From Rhizophagus irregularis (taxonomy: Eukaryota > Glomeromycota > Glomeromycetes > Glomerales > Glomeraceae), in the NCBI RefSeq assembly GCF_026210795.1, contig NC_089453.1, forward strand, positions 560,501 through 624,500: a stretch of DNA of 64,000 nt, given 5' to 3'. The notes beneath the pieces are model-generated. The model had not been told where the DNA came from. It did no database searches and was given only the letters and a program-made list of their open reading frames with translations. This document shows, piece by piece, positions 47,639 to 61,910 of the stretch. The stretch's first letter is position 1; each line of letters begins with the position of its first letter. Position numbers and translations under genes: made by a program.

Positions 47639-48293
47639 TAAAACTCCAATTGAGCTGACTTGGCTTAACCCTTGGTGTTGAGCTTGGCTTTTTCCAAGCT
47701 AGTGTTGAGCTATGCCAAGCTGATGAGCCAAGTAAAGCTTAGCTTGAGCCAAGCCAAGCTTACTCAAAAAAAAAAAATTAAGCTTGTTTTTTTTAATAGA
47801 AACGACTTTATAAATTTTTTTTTTTTAATTGAAATTTTTGTTTATTAAAAAAAAGTCGATTTAATTTTTCGAGCCAAGCCAGCTTGTGTTGGCTCGGCCT
47901 GAAAAAATTAATACAGTACCTCATTATATTTAATAAAAAAGTTCTTAAGATTTTTAATAGAAAAAAAGCAATTGGAATCTGTTTATAATAAAAAAAAAAA
48001 TTTTTTTTAGTATAAATCCATTTTTTTTAACGAAAAAACAGATCGTCCGGATAATCTAATGGACTTATCTATTCATTATATACCCAGCCGATCAATACTT
48101 TCCTTTTTAAATTTTAATATTTTTTTTTATGACGATTGTTGACTTTTTTTTCTTCAATAAAAAAAATACGGATCGGCCAGACAATTTAATGGATCTATCA
48201 TAAATAAAAAATAGTTATACATAGCTTGTGAGCTGGCTCATTAGCTTGATGTATTGCGAGCTGCGGCTTGAGCTCGGCTCGTACGGAACTTTA
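47639..48293. mobile_element. Element related to the foldback, AGCTTGGC type
   Basis: The left end taaaactcc and right end ggaacttta form imperfect inverted ends. Read inward, the right end gives taaagttccgtacg, matching taaagctccgaacg of the neighbouring foldback. Subterminal arrays use GCCAAGC/GCTTGGC and GAGCC words. In the middle a block (cagatcgtccggataatctaatgg at about 48027, restated at about 48171) is directly repeated. No coding sequence. Confidence 0.6.
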
Positions 48294-49785
48294 ATAGAGG
48301 CTGCGCTTATGGTAAGAGAATAAATAGTAAAGGTAAGATAATTAAAGAATAAAAATTTAAACCCTCTTTCGAGTATACTGTGCATTTATTAGGTCTTATA
48401 GCTGTATATTCAGCAATATGGACAGATGGTCCATTATTTAAGAAGTATAAAATTATTGATATGTAGTTGTGTAATACATCACTGATCATCCTATATACTA
48501 GGTTTCGTCTTATTTATTTATTTATTTGTTTTTTTAAAAAAAAATATTATCAATAAAATTATTATTTTTAATAAAAGAAATAAAAGAAACCTTATTTTTC
48601 AATAAAATTGCTATGTTTTCTAATAAAAAAAAAAAAAAGTTTCATTCATAAATGAATTATTTAGTAGAATCAATTACTGTAGCCAATCGGATATCATTTT
48701 TTATAACTTATATAACTTACTAGGAATGGAAGTACTAAGGTTTTATTATTGTACAACATCACGTACCGGACGGACATCCGAACATTTGTATCACCTTTGC
48801 GTAGAACTTTATATCCTTCGAATTAATCAGTTAGTATTAAACAACGAATTTTTAATAACGATTTATATTCTTTTGTTAATGATTATGAAGCTGCTAATAT
48901 TACACAATATCTGGTCATTTTGACTAATTTCAATTTAAAAGATTGATCCTAATAACAAAAATGAAATGAAGAAAAAAAGAAAATTAATTACTATTAATAT
49001 TCTAATCTTGAATAATAAATTAATAAATGAAAAAGGGCAAGAATTTTCTTAAATATCTAAATACTTAGAGCGGATGCGTCTCGAAAAAAATAATAATCCT
49101 TATCGGCTACGGCAGTACGGCTAAATGTAACCTTATTGTGCTGCGGTTGTGTAAGTTTCACCACATGTTCATGCCAATAATGCAGTAGATTCTCAAACTT
49201 TACTTTTGTAACCATTGTAACCATTCAAGACAATACAAATAATAATGACCGTTTTTTATTTTTACTAAGAAATGGTATGCCACAAAAAAAGATTTCTTGT
49301 CCTGTGTCACTTATTTTGACAAGTGGATCAACTTGTAAATGATCGTAAATAATAAAGGATTTCCAAAAATAACTCTTCATTTATCCATTTTTACATTCAC
49401 TTATCTCAATATAATAATAATAAGCTCGTTTTAGAAATTACCAAATGTGCAATTCAAGAAAGATACTGCGACCATCTAAGAAAACGTCAATTTCCGTCAT
49501 GTTTTCGGTTAATTTATTTTACCGGATTATGGTACACAAAGTTTGTTTATCTACTGCATCTCGTAAAATTACAATTATCTTAAATGTAACAAATAATCTT
49601 ATATTTTTAGTTAATCGATTTCATTTAAAATTCGTATATATATAGAGCTAATTTATTAAGCTTTTTTTTTATCGAATAATTATCGTTAAAAAATTATTCG
49701 GTTAATTTTATGATAAAATATTTATTTAAAAAGTAATTTATAAGTTAATTAATTATTTAAGATTTTAAGCTAGTCAATCGTAAAT
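48294..49785. other. Intergenic region upstream of ABC transporter
   Basis: Short frames (48307-48489 minus, 48726-48923 plus, 49445-49645 plus) have no recognised motif. The last 150 bp before the ATG at 49786 are very AT-rich. Confidence 0.4.
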
Positions 49786-52700
49786 ATGTCATCAAAAGAA
49801 CAAGAAAACGATACGGAAAAAATTATCAATACTACTCCTACTACTTTATATGAAGAAGAAATAGATTTTTCGATAGTTGACGCTCTTCCTCCACAACATA
49901 CTTCCAAACCTGAACAAGATAACGATGAAGTGGAAGATCAATATGACAAAGTCGACGAAAAATCCTCTTCAAAAATTAAAAAATCGAAAAAGAAAAAGGA
50001 CAAAAAATCATCAACTGAAAGTAATACCATACCGATGAGCCAGTTGTTTAGATTTGCTACCCCTCTAGATAAATTTTATATGATAGTAGGTGCCATAGCA
50101 GCAATTGCTAATGGTGTTTCTGTACCATTTATGACCATTATATTTTCAGGATTTATTGATATTTTTGGAAGATTTTCGTTGGCTATATCAACTCATAATT
50201 CTACTGGTGATGAAGAAAAATTTGATGAAGCTAAAAGAGCATTAGATACCAATATTCGTACATACGTTATTTATTTTGTAATATTAGGAGCTGCTATGTT
50301 CTTAGCTAGTTATATTCAAATGACTCTTTGGACTATTGCCGGTGAAAATCAAGCTAAAGTAAGTACAAATTTCTGTGCAAAATTATGTATATATTATTTT
50401 AAATTTAATCTTATTCCTTCTCTTCTTCTTATCATTAAAGAGGGTTCGCAAATTATATTATTCATCGATATTGAAACAAGAAATAGCTTATTTTGACAAC
50501 ATGTCAACAGGTGATATAACTACACGTATATCAAGTGATACAAATTTATATCAAGAAGGAATTTCTGATAAAATTGGTTTGATTATACAAAACTTCGCTA
50601 CGTTACTTGGTGGCTTTATTATCGCTTTCATTAAAGGTAAATATAAAAACCTTCTATCGTAAAATTTCTTAAAAATTGGTTTTCTAATATTTTATACCTA
50701 TTAAATAGCTTGGAAATTATCACTCGTATTATGTTCTATATTTCCTTTGTTGATGATTGCTGGAGCTTTCATGTCAAAAGCTGTCGGTGGTGGATCTGCA
50801 GAAGGACAAGGTAAAATACTTATTCACTTAGTACTTATCAATTTCTATCCCTTCCTCAATTCTAATTCATTATTTTTTTTCTTTTTAAAAAAAAAATAAT
50901 GATAATAATAGATGCTTACGCAGCCGCAGGAGGAATTGTGGAACAAGTCTTATCCAATATTCGCACGGTTTTAGCATTTGGAGGTCAATCACGTGAATTG
51001 GCTAGATACGCAACACAATTAGAATTAGCATATAAAGCAGGGAGAAAGAAAGCAATAGTAAGTGGTGCAGGAATAGGTTTTATGATGATGGTATTATTTT
51101 TTTCATACGCCCTAGCATTTTGGTATGGAAGTAGATTGATTTTAAATAATGAAATATCTGGAGGAGATATTCTAAATGCTCTTTTTGCTGTTATAATCGG
51201 AGGTACGATTTTTGTTAATTAACTTGAATGTGATTTAAACTTTTTATTGGAAATTGATTTTTTTTTAATTTTTTTTTCTTTATAAATAGCTTTTTCTATT
51301 GGAAATGCATCCCCATATTTTGCCGATGTGGCTAAAGCGTTAGGCTCAGCAAAAAACCTTTTTACAGCAATAGATCGTAAATCTTTGATAGATGCAACAT
51401 CTACTACCGGTAAAATATTACCCTCTTCTGGACTCGAAGGACATATAGAATTTAAAAATGTATCATTTAATTATCCAACACGTCCAGATGTGCAAGTATT
51501 AAAAAATTTTACGTTAAAAATCGAACCAAATAAAACTGTGGCATTAGTAGGTTCGAGTGGTAGCGGTAAATCAACGATAGTAGGATTATTAGAAAGATTT
51601 TATGACCCAATTGAAGGAGAAATTCTTATAGATGGAGTACCTATAAAAGAATGGAATTTAAAAACCCTAAGAGGATTTATTGGTTTAGTTGGACAAGAAC
51701 CAGTATTATTTCAAGATTCTATTAAACAAAATATTGCATGGGGTAAAATTTCTGAAGATAAAGAAGTTAGTTTAGAAGAAATTATCGAAGTATGTAAAAA
51801 ATCTAACGCATACGATTTCATTAATGAATTACCAAAAAAATATGATACTTTAGTAGGAGAAAAAGGTGCTTTATTATCTGGAGGACAAAAACAAAGGATT
51901 GCTATTGCAAGAGCTTTAATTAAAAATCCACCAATTTTATTATTAGATGAAGCTACATCCGCACTAGATACTGAATCTGAACGTCTTGTTCAAGATGCTT
52001 TAGATAATGCTTCATCAAATAGAACAACAATTGTTATTGCTCATAGGTTATCCACGATTAAAAATGCTGATAAAATTGTTGTAATGCATAAAGGTGAAAT
52101 TAAAGAAGTCGGAAAACATGATGAATTAATTGCGAAAAAAGGTGTTTATTATGATCTTGTACAAGCCCAAGAATTAAATACCCATAAAGAAAAAGATGGT
52201 AAATATGACGATGAAGAAAAAGAGGATGATGATTCGAGTAAAGATAACGTTACAAATAATGAAGAAGTTGTTATCACTTTTGACGAAGACAATAAATCCA
52301 CACAATTAAGAAAAATTATTACAAAAGATTCTACAACAAAATCAATTAAATCTTTAGAAGAAGAAATTAAAGAAAAAGAAGAAAAATATAAGCATACAAA
52401 AGCACCATTTTCAAGATTGTTTAAGTTAAATAAGCCAGAATTATTATTGATAATACTTGGAACGATAGCATCGGCTGTTAATGGTACTATATTCCCATTA
52501 TTTGCTTTACTATTTGCAGCAATATTAGATACTTTTTCTAAAATTGATCGCCCTGATGAATTAAGAAGTGAAGCTAATTTTCTTTCAGGAATGTTTGCAT
52601 TAATTGCAGTTGGTGTTTTTGTAGCAGAATTTTTTAAAAATACATCCTTTATGCTTAGTTCAGAAAGATTGACCAGACGTATTAGATTAATGACTTTTGG

Positions 52701-54319
52701 TCAATTAATAAAACAAGAAGTAGCATTTTTTGATAGTGAAGATAATGGTACTGGTATATTAACCGCTAAATTGGCTGTTGATGCAACTAAAATTGAAGGA
52801 CTTACAGGATCGCTTATGGGTAATATTATCCAGACGGCAGTAACGATCTCACTTGGAGTGGGACTTGCTTTTGCGTATGGATGGAAATTAACATTGGTTG
52901 TAGTTGCAACGGCTCCAACCGTGGGAATTGCAAATTATTTCAAAATAAGATCTCTCTCTGGCTACGGTTCCAAGGTAACTTTATTAAGGCTTTTTACATA
53001 AAGTTATAATTATTTCTTTATTAACTTTTTTCCTTTCCTTATTTTATCTTAGACTCGCAAAGCATATGAAGGAACAGGACAAATAGTTCATCAAAGTGTT
53101 TCAAATATTCGTACAATACAATCTTTATCGTTGGAAACTACGTTTTTTGAGGTTTATAATAAATTAATATCAGAACCGCATAAAATGGCTATCAAAGGAA
53201 CTCTCGTATCATCAGTAGGGTTTGGATTATCACAAGCGATGATGTACTTTTTCTACTCCCTCACTTTTTGGTATGGTTCACAATTAGTAAAAAGTCAAGA
53301 ATACAGCGTTATTAGAATGTTCAATGTATTATTTGCAATTGCTTTCTCAGCAACATCTCTAGGTCAAATAAGGTATTTCTTTTTTTTTCTCAGAAGAATA
53401 TTTATATATTTTGTATATTTTCATTTAAATTAATATATATTTTTTTTTTGTTAGTACTTTTGCACCAAATATATCAAAAGCGAAAATAGCAGCACTTTCG
53501 ATATTCGAAATACTTGATAGAAAACCAAATACCTCACCACCGAATAGTATAAACGATCGTCCAACTCCAGTAACAGGGGCATCAAAATTCACAGATGTAC
53601 ATTTCTCTTATCCAACACGTCCGACAACACAAATATTACGAGGACTTTCAATAGACGCACTCGCTAATAAAACCACTGCATTAGTAGGTTCAAGTGGTAG
53701 TGGTAAATCAACTGTAATCTCTTTACTATTACGATATTATAATGCTAATTCTGGAAGTGTTTACATGGAAGATGTTGATATTCAACAATGGGATTTGGAT
53801 TATTTAAGAGAAAATACTTCATTGGTCGGACAAGAACCCATTTTATTTGATTTAACCATTGGTGAAAATATTGCTTATGGAAAGGAAGGTGCCACTCAAG
53901 ATGAAATTGAAACTGCTGCAAAACAAGCCAACATACACAATTTTATTGATGCACTTCCAGATAAATATAATACTAGAGTTGGTGAAAAGGGTACTCAATT
54001 AAGTGGTGGACAAAAACAAAGAATTGCTATTGCAAGAGCATTAATTAGAAAACCAAAATTATTATTATTGGATGAAGCTACTTCAGCATTAGATTCTGAA
54101 TCCGAAAAAGTTGTACAAAATGCTCTTGATAAAGCTGCTAAAGGTAGAACTACTTTAACTATAGCTCATAGATTATCTACTATACAAAATTCTGATTTAA
54201 TTTTAGTTTGTAAAAAAGGCAAAATTGTTGAATATGGTAAACATTTAGAATTGATCTCTAAAAAAGGTTTATACTTTGATTTAGTTAACAAACAAACTCT
54301 TATGAAAAAGAAAGATTAA
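49786..54319 (+). CDS. Full-length ABCB (MDR/P-glycoprotein type) exporter
   Basis: Seven exons (49786-50358, 50441-50636, 50709-50810, 50912-51202, 51290-52974, 53053-53372, 53455-54319) give 1343 residues, the usual length for a full ABCB transporter. It is an ATP-driven exporter of hydrophobic compounds or peptides in the plasma membrane. A charged N-terminal cytosolic stretch (lysine run near 65-77) precedes membrane domain 1 (about 95-400). Nucleotide domain 1 has Walker A GSSGSGKST at 475-483, signature LSGGQ at 583-587 and Walker B ILLLDE at 603-608. An acidic linker follows (about 660-720), then membrane domain 2. Nucleotide domain 2 has Walker A at 1134-1142, LSGGQ at 1238-1242 and Walker B LLLLDE ending at 1263. 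All catalytic motifs look intact in both halves. Substrate unknown. Confidence 0.95.
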
Positions 54320-56458
54320 GAATAATAATTTAAAAAAATATTTATAATCATGTATTTTTATTATGTAATAATAGGGATAAAATTTGGATTTTAATTATTT
54401 TTTTTTTGTTAAGAAATAAAAGATCGGTTATGCAATAAATTTTATTTGCCTGAAATAGTGAAATTTTTGATTTTGTCAAGAGATTTGAGCAATATTTCGT
54501 ATAAAAATAAAATTATATATCCCAAATATAGCATGTCTTAAAATACTTAAATTTTACGACAGATTTGTTCATTTTCATTGAATGTAAAATGTCAAACAAA
54601 GTGTATATGATTATTTTGCGGAAATATATGGAAATAAACGAATGTTCGCCATGTGAAAATAATTAATTGTACATGTAAGAATAGTATGTATGTATGATCT
54701 TAATGATTGTTTTTACTTGTGGGCGTGTATTATACCATGAATATGCCTAGAACATCATTATTTATGAAAGTTCAATTCGAAGGAGGAAGAAAATTATTTT
54801 CCAATAAGGCATGTTCAGCCAAAAATGCCGGTCAATTAACACATCACATTATTAGAGATATACAAAACAAAAAAAATGAACGATCAATTAGACCTTTTAT
54901 TGTCCTTTTATTTTACGCTGAATATAACCATTTCAAGTACAATTTGTTTTAGGTCATATACCTGGTCCGTTTCTAAAGAATTTCATGAACATGAGAGAAC
55001 TATAAAAAAGTAGTAGTCTTTATTTAAAAAAAAATACCAATTTATTCTTCAACAATAGGGGCCAGGCACATATGATAACTCCAGGAAAACGGCGTTTCTC
55101 CTTAGTGCCATCCCCAGTTCCTCCGTTAATAGTTCTCTACCAAATAGAAAACAATAAAAATATAAAAAATGAAAAAAAAAACAAAATTAAGAAATAAAAA
55201 AAAACCAAACTATAAAAAAAATATTGCGGATGTTTCTGCGGCATCCGTATGGGAAGACAATTATCATAGATATGTAAGTTGCTCATTTCAGCTTACCGTA
55301 AAGAATGTTCGATCTCAGTTGCTTGAAGAGATACAGTACCTCGTTATGTATAAAAATATAAAGCTACTCGCTACAAAGAAAATGTATCGTTCCTAATCTG
55401 TGCGACGGGCCTGACTTAGCCCACAAATTATATTTTACAATAAGAGGGAGGTCAAAATGATGCCACCAGAAGTGTAAAGTCCGATGCTTTTGTTTTCCTT
55501 CGGCAGAGAATTCTAATCTTGTCTATTTCACCGTATCAATTTTGTACATCTTATAATTAATACGATGTTACAGTATATCCAAATTTCAGCTTTTAGGTTG
55601 GTGAACCAATAAATTTTGAAAAAACTATTAGAAAATTTTAAGAACAAAAAATCAAGAATCTGGAGTCGAACAGATGTAAAAATCATAATAAATATTTGCT
55701 ACTATTTAAGTATGTAATCTCCTTTGGATTTATTATTTTTTTTATGATTTGTTTTTTTTATCTTTTTAATAAAATGCTAGCAATCAGCTTCTCAACTTCT
55801 TTTGACGATGTCTAGGTTTTATATCTTCATCATTAGTTGAAGGAAGATTTAGTAAAATTCATAAAGCTATAGCCCATTTAATTGCCTTTTCGTAGTGCGA
55901 GGTATAATGGCAATCGCTCTAAAAGAGCTGAAGTCCAATAACATTAATTCTGCATAATTACAAAATATTTTTAATTTGAAGATCTAAGGAATCATATGAC
56001 TAATGATATTACGATTTATTACGTGTTACTAATATTGTCTCGAATTATGAATTTTGATAGAAGAAAAACCAAGGCGGAATTATCACCTTTTAACTGCCCA
56101 CATATATTAATTCCGTAATGTTATGTGTATAACCTTTATTGGAATCAAACATTGGATATGATTTTTAACCTGGGTTCAAGTGATATTATGATGACCAATT
56201 CTGGAAAATGAAAGTGAAGATAAATGAAAACTATTGCACCATAAGACTTACCATCTAATGTTAATTACAACCAATTTAATATCTATTCGAAATAATATAT
56301 TTTATTTTATAAAATAAAAACATAATCATGGTTTTATAATTGATTACAAACTGGTCCATCTTAAAGATAATATTCTATAATTCCAGTGATCAAATTATAA
56401 ATAAATTAAAAACTAACTTAAATAAATAAATCAAAGAATATGTAAACTATATAATATA
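54320..56458. other. Intergenic region between convergent genes
   Basis: Frames at 54707-54952 and 55169-55396 (plus) lack recognised motifs; the first contains FMKVQFEGGRKLFSNKAC and could be a fragment of a real gene. The right end is the 3' flank of the channel-like gene and is duplicated near 61080. Confidence 0.35.
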
Positions 56459-59400
56459 CTATTGATTTGACTGCATTTTTTGTATTTCCTCTAATAAACG
56501 TCGCAAGGAAACTTCATCAACAGGTTGAAGATTGAGTTTAATTAATAAATCTTCCTTCAATTTTGGAAATTCTTTAATGTTCAATTCACCTTTACTTATC
56601 AATTCTTTGACTTTTTCACGAGTCTTATTAACATTAGCATGATAATGCCTTTAAAAAAAAAATTGAATTAATATCTATATTTTTTTTTAAAAAAAAAAAA
56701 ATGAATAAATAGATAGATTTAAATTGACATACATTACTTCGGGAAACCATGATTTCCAACGTCTTTGATTTGGTAATAGGTAAAATAACTCGATTTCAGC
56801 CAAAATCTAAGAAATAAGATTGAAACATTAGTATTTTTTTTATAATAATAAATGAACAATTATATTAATTATTAAATAAGAATGATAATAATAATACCTC
56901 TGCTTTTTGTACCAAATATGATACTCTATCATTATCCTTGTTGATTGCCATATTTAATAACTCAATAAACAGATTCATAAGGTATATAATAATTAAAAGT
57001 GAAAATAATACCACCAATATTATAAATGATGGTTCGAAATATGCAAATTCAAGAAATTCACTTAGATCACCTAAAGATAGATTAGAAAGTTAAATTATTA
57101 TTTACGAAATAACAAGATCAATAAATAAATATACAGTATATATATTTTTGAACATACCTTTTATGATTTTATATATTGTAAAAATAGAGGTAAGATTTAT
57201 ATACTTGATTGTTTTTATATTAAGTGGTAATAAAATATAAAATGAATTTGCAAAGCCTATTGTAATAATAAGCAAAACTAATAAGAAAGTAATGAATTTT
57301 TTTCCAATTTTAATGATTATTGTAAAATATGTACTAAATGATTCAAATACCCTAAAAAATAACAGAAATTTTATATTTAAAAATAGGCATGAAAAAGTAA
57401 GTAATCGAATTATATGATCATTTCTGTCATTTATTATAAGCCAATAAATGGAAGTATAAATTGGAAGCAAATATGCAATTATACCTATAATGTTATATGT
57501 AAATGAAGTTAATACATTTTCTTAAAATATTGTATTGTAAAAAAAAAAATAATTAAAAATTATATACCAATTTTATTCCAGAAATCATAGATCCATTTAA
57601 TAGGATTATAAATCATTTGACGAATTTCAAAACTAAGATGAATAAATCCCAATATGATTGAATTAATCAAAAGTTGAATTCGAATAAATCCATTATTATA
57701 TAGTTGTGGAATTGTTGCAACAATAGTAAAGCATCCAAATAAAGTCATAAACATAATCCAAATTATCATATAATAATATCTTCCATATATATTCCATTTA
57801 AAGTTAATTAAAGCTTCTCCATTCCATGTTTTGTAAAAATTTTCATTTATTGCTTCAATAAATGGACTAGGTTGAGGTTTAATTAATTCTAAAAACCAAT
57901 CATATTTTTGTGGGTAACTAACGAACTTAATATAAGGAATCATAAAGGTAATTGTTGGTTTTGTTGGTTTTGTTATATTGGTTGAAAATTTATAGATATG
58001 ACAAGCCAATTGTTGAATAGTATTTAAAATATAATTTACTTTCTTATTATTTTGATATTCTGACCATAGAGTTAAATCAAATATTTGAAAATATTGAAAA
58101 GAATGAAGATGTAAATTATATGTTATAGTATAAAAAGGAGAATCTACAATCAAATTTGTTTCTAATAAATATTTTGAGATATACTCTGGATAATATTCAT
58201 TTAACAATGGCATCATACAACTAAAAATACTTAAAAACATCCTATTGTTCCTCACATCTTCCTTAAAATAAATTATAGATTTATTATAAATCTTATCTAT
58301 TAATTCTGACTTATGTTCTTTAATCGCAAATGATAATAATTCAGCACCATATTTTAAAAGATTTTCCTTATTATCTATTATGTATGAAACCCAACTATCA
58401 TTTAATTTGAAACTATCATAATTTGGTAAAGGTAAAGTAGGAGTTGAGAACACTTTTTCATAATGAAATTGTAATTTTTCTGTATCATCATATTTGTCTA
58501 GATTCATATTATAAAAATAGCTTAAAAAAATAGATTTCTTAACTTCATCAAAATGATAAATAAAAATACCAAATGTTGTTAATATAAAGATATAATTATC
58601 ACTTAATAGCTTTGGTGTATAACAAATATTAAATTCATCAATCCTTTTTTCACAAATTAAACTCCATTCGTTATCAACATCAATTTTTTTATAAACTTGC
58701 AATTCAGTATTTTTATAATTAATTTTTATATTCCATTTAATTAAATTTTGAGATAGTTCTATTGGTTCTTGATTTTCTTCTTTAAATTTAAATTTTTCAG
58801 TTGATATATCTTCATATTTAATATTTATATGTGAATTAAATAAGTGAATAGCTAGGCGTTCATATGTTTCATAAGATTCCTTGACAATATTATTATTATT
58901 ATTAACATATTTATTCAAGTTTTCAAGAATTTCATCAGAATTTTCAAGTTTAATCTTCCAAACATATCCATTTATAACTCTGAATGCGTATTCATTTGTA
59001 ATTTGAATTTGATTTGGTAAACTTTCAGTTCTGTATTCTTTTGATAATTCGTTATTCTGTTCTGAATGCTTTAAACGTTTTTCCCAATAATGTTTCATGA
59101 TGGAATTCCAAATTTCACTATTATTTAATAAAGGAAGTAATAAATTACTTGAGCCAGTTAGTTTCATAAAATTATATAATTGAGTATCTAAATAATAGAT
59201 AAAAACAATTATTCAATATAGTAAATCTTAATAATATAATTATAAAACTCTTTAAAAAAAAAAAGTTACCATTATTTATATCCAAAGAAGCAATAGGAAT
59301 GTCTAATTCAATTGAATAAATAATAATTTTATCTTTGATTTTTAGACAAGTAAAACGTTCATTACTTGAAATATTGATCATAAGCTTGTTATACTAAAAA

Positions 59401-60309
59401 TAAAATAATGATTAATTATATAATACACTTTTAAACAAAAAGTTATTTGGATGAATAGAGATGTCGGTCGTCACCCATCCAATAACTGAGGAGTTATAGT
59501 TCAGTCATTAAGAATATTGCGGCAATCAATAGGAATTGATGATACCAATAACGATTTCAATATTGGATGTCTCATAAAAATATCGGTCATTAAAATCCGC
59601 ATATTCCTTATCGACTGAACAATTTTATTACCTTGTTATTCTCATCATTATAAAATATTCTTATACTTTTTCCAGTAAAAATATTACATTCGTAAATGGA
59701 ATCATTTGAAGCAAAATAAAGTTTATCGTCTTTTGATATGCTGATAAACTGAAAATCTTTGCTTATCTCGTAAATTCTTTTACACATACATTTGCTATTT
59801 TTAATTTGTATAGAATAAATCCGATTACGAACATCATCATATAAGATAAGTTCTCCCTTTAAATTAAAATTAAAAGTGTAATAGCAAGCATCGAATTTTA
59901 AATTTAATTCAACTTCTTTATTATTACAAATATCGATTATTTCTAATAAGTATATAAAAAAAATTGAACGTTACTGTGGTGAATTAAATATATGACCATG
60001 GAATTTTATCAACCTACCTAATCTTTTTTCGAAAATATACGCAAGTTTCTTATCATCTGAAACGCATATTTGTTCTATGATTCCCTTTGAAATAATAAAA
60101 TCTATTTTATAGTCCGGTTCAAGTTTTCCCTCATTTATGTCTTCAACAACATTCCAGCCAACGATTGAAAGATCAAATTGACTATAAGTAACAAGGTATT
60201 TTTCATTTGGAGATATTTCTAATTTAGTAATAGGTCCATTATGTAGTTTAGATTGTATATGTCCATATTCAATTTTATCGATTTTGATTTTTTTCGTAGT
60301 ATCACTCAT
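56459..60309 (-). CDS. Propeller-domain / TRP-like ion channel protein
   Basis: Eight exons on the minus strand (60309-60018, 59942-59632, 59393-59270, 59187-57568, 57484-57158, 57070-56898, 56806-56733, 56648-56459) keep one frame for 1036 residues. The N-terminal about 250 residues look like WD-type propeller repeats (GPITKLEISPNEKYLVTYS; FQFISISKDDKLYFAS). Then comes a long helical cytosolic region. From about 710 there are six hydrophobic helices; the last pair (KKFITFLLVLLIITIGFANS and LLIIIYLMNLFIELLNMAI) matches the pore-flanking helices and the NLFI-LLNMAI segment typical of TRP/polycystin-like ion transport domains. A charged coiled tail ends EEIQKMQSNQ. Likely a cation channel of a membrane; selectivity unknown. 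Such proteins are numerous in Rhizophagus (from memory). The start Met is followed by SDTTKK; no upstream in-frame Met is needed. Confidence 0.75.
59499..59620. mobile_element. MITE inside an intron of the channel gene
   Basis: gttcagtcattaagaatatt (59499 on) and its imperfect inverse aatatt/atattcctta-tcgactgaac (to 59620) form 24-bp inverted ends of a 122-bp element within the second intron (59394-59631). This intron is 238 nt, much longer than the others in this gene (about 75-115 nt). Splice sites are preserved. Confidence 0.6.
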
Positions 60310-61080
60310 TTGATAGAATTTAAAAGATTTATTTGTTACAACATACGTAATTATGAATTATATATCAAATAATGGTCACACAATACCTGTGTCTTTTGTG
60401 TGGATGCATAGGAAGGCGTTATTGAAGATCTAAAATAGAAATTTATGATCTAAATAAATCGTGTAACTTGATAATCAGTAAAATTTGGTATAACAATATA
60501 ACAAATGTTGAAATAGGACTGTACCGATTAAAGAAGGGCAAAGTTGTATAAAAAATTTAACGTAAATTTAGTTTGGTCCGATTGATTAACATCACAGGAC
60601 TCAGCACAGTTAATGGTAGCGAAGTCCGATCAAAGTTCAAATTTCAAAATTCACATGACTGTGCTAAAAATTGACATTACCAGACTCAAAAGATCATCGG
60701 ACCGTATAACCTTGTTTTAAAAGTCAACATATCAATCTTTACGGACTCAAATAATCCTCTGATAGCAAATACAAGATTCATACAAGGAGATTGCGCCCAT
60801 AAACTGGCAGATATTTATGTACGTTGGTTTTCTCGAGAATGAAACTGAAAGTTCATAAAGAACATAAAGGCACCAAACTAAGATCAAGAACCTTTCTGGA
60901 GTTTTGACTTCATCTGACTTATTTTATTGAGAGTTTTAGAGGCTAAATCAGAGCTATCTAGTACTAGATTCAAAGGTTAAGGCTCTGGAAAACTATCAAA
61001 AAAAACAAGATGTGACGTAAGCGTTATTTGCCTTTTTTCAAGATTTGAAAAATAATATGTTTATTATCAGTTATAAAATA
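60310..61080. other. Intergenic region upstream of channel gene
   Basis: No gene recognised. The part nearest 60309 should contain the promoter of the minus-strand channel gene; no element is identified. Confidence 0.4.
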
Positions 61081-61910
61081 TTTTTACAATGATTACAACC
61101 CGATCCATCTTGTAAAGATAATACTCTATAATTCCAGTGATCAAATTATAAATAAAATCTTTACTACTTAAAAACTAACTAATATAAATCAAAAAAAATA
61201 TGTAAACTATATAATCTATTATTGCTTTGGCTGCATTTTTTGTATTTCCTCTAATAATTGTCGCAAGGAAACTTCATCAACAGGTTGAATATTAAGTTTG
61301 ATTAATAAATTCTTCTTCAGTTCTGGACTTTTTCACGAGTCATATCAGCATAATAAATTAATAATATCTTAAAAAAATAAAGTAATATAAGATGTGGAAT
61401 TGTTGCAACAGCAGTAAAGCATCCAAGTAATGGCATAAATTTAATCCAAATTATCATATAATAATATTTCCATATGTATTCCATTTAAAATTAATTATTG
61501 TCTCTCCGTTCCATGTTTTTTAGATATTTCCACTTATTGTTTCAACAAATGGACTAAGTTTAGGTTTAATTAATTCTAAAGGCCAATTATATTCTTGTGG
61601 ATAATTAAGTATATTATTGATTTTTGAATAGTATATTGTTAAATTATAATTGTAAGTATTTTGACCTTTGAGTTAAATTAATCATTTGAAAATATTGAAA
61701 AGTATAATAATATTTGTTTCTAATGAATACCTTAAAATATACTCTGGGTAATATTCATTCAATAATGGCATCATACAATTAATACTTAATAATGTCCTAT
61801 TGTTTCCCAGGTCATCCCTAAAATAAATTATACATTTATTGTAATTCTATCTATTAATTCTAACTTATGTTCTTTAATCGCAAATGATAAAATTATTCAA
61901 TAAAAGATCT
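61081..61910 (-). pseudogene. Truncated duplicate of the channel gene
   Basis: 61085-61345 matches 56340-56600 (3' flank and last exon: the CTGCATTTTTTGTATTTCCT block and the cgcaaggaaacttcatcaac block). Then 61390-61890 matches pieces of the large exon (about 57700-58340), such as attatcatataataatat, tattcattcaataatgg and the gttctttaatcgcaaatgat block. The part between, with the last transmembrane helices and the exons at 56733-57484, is deleted, and small indels break the remaining frame. It lies next to and in the same orientation as its parent. Confidence 0.8.
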
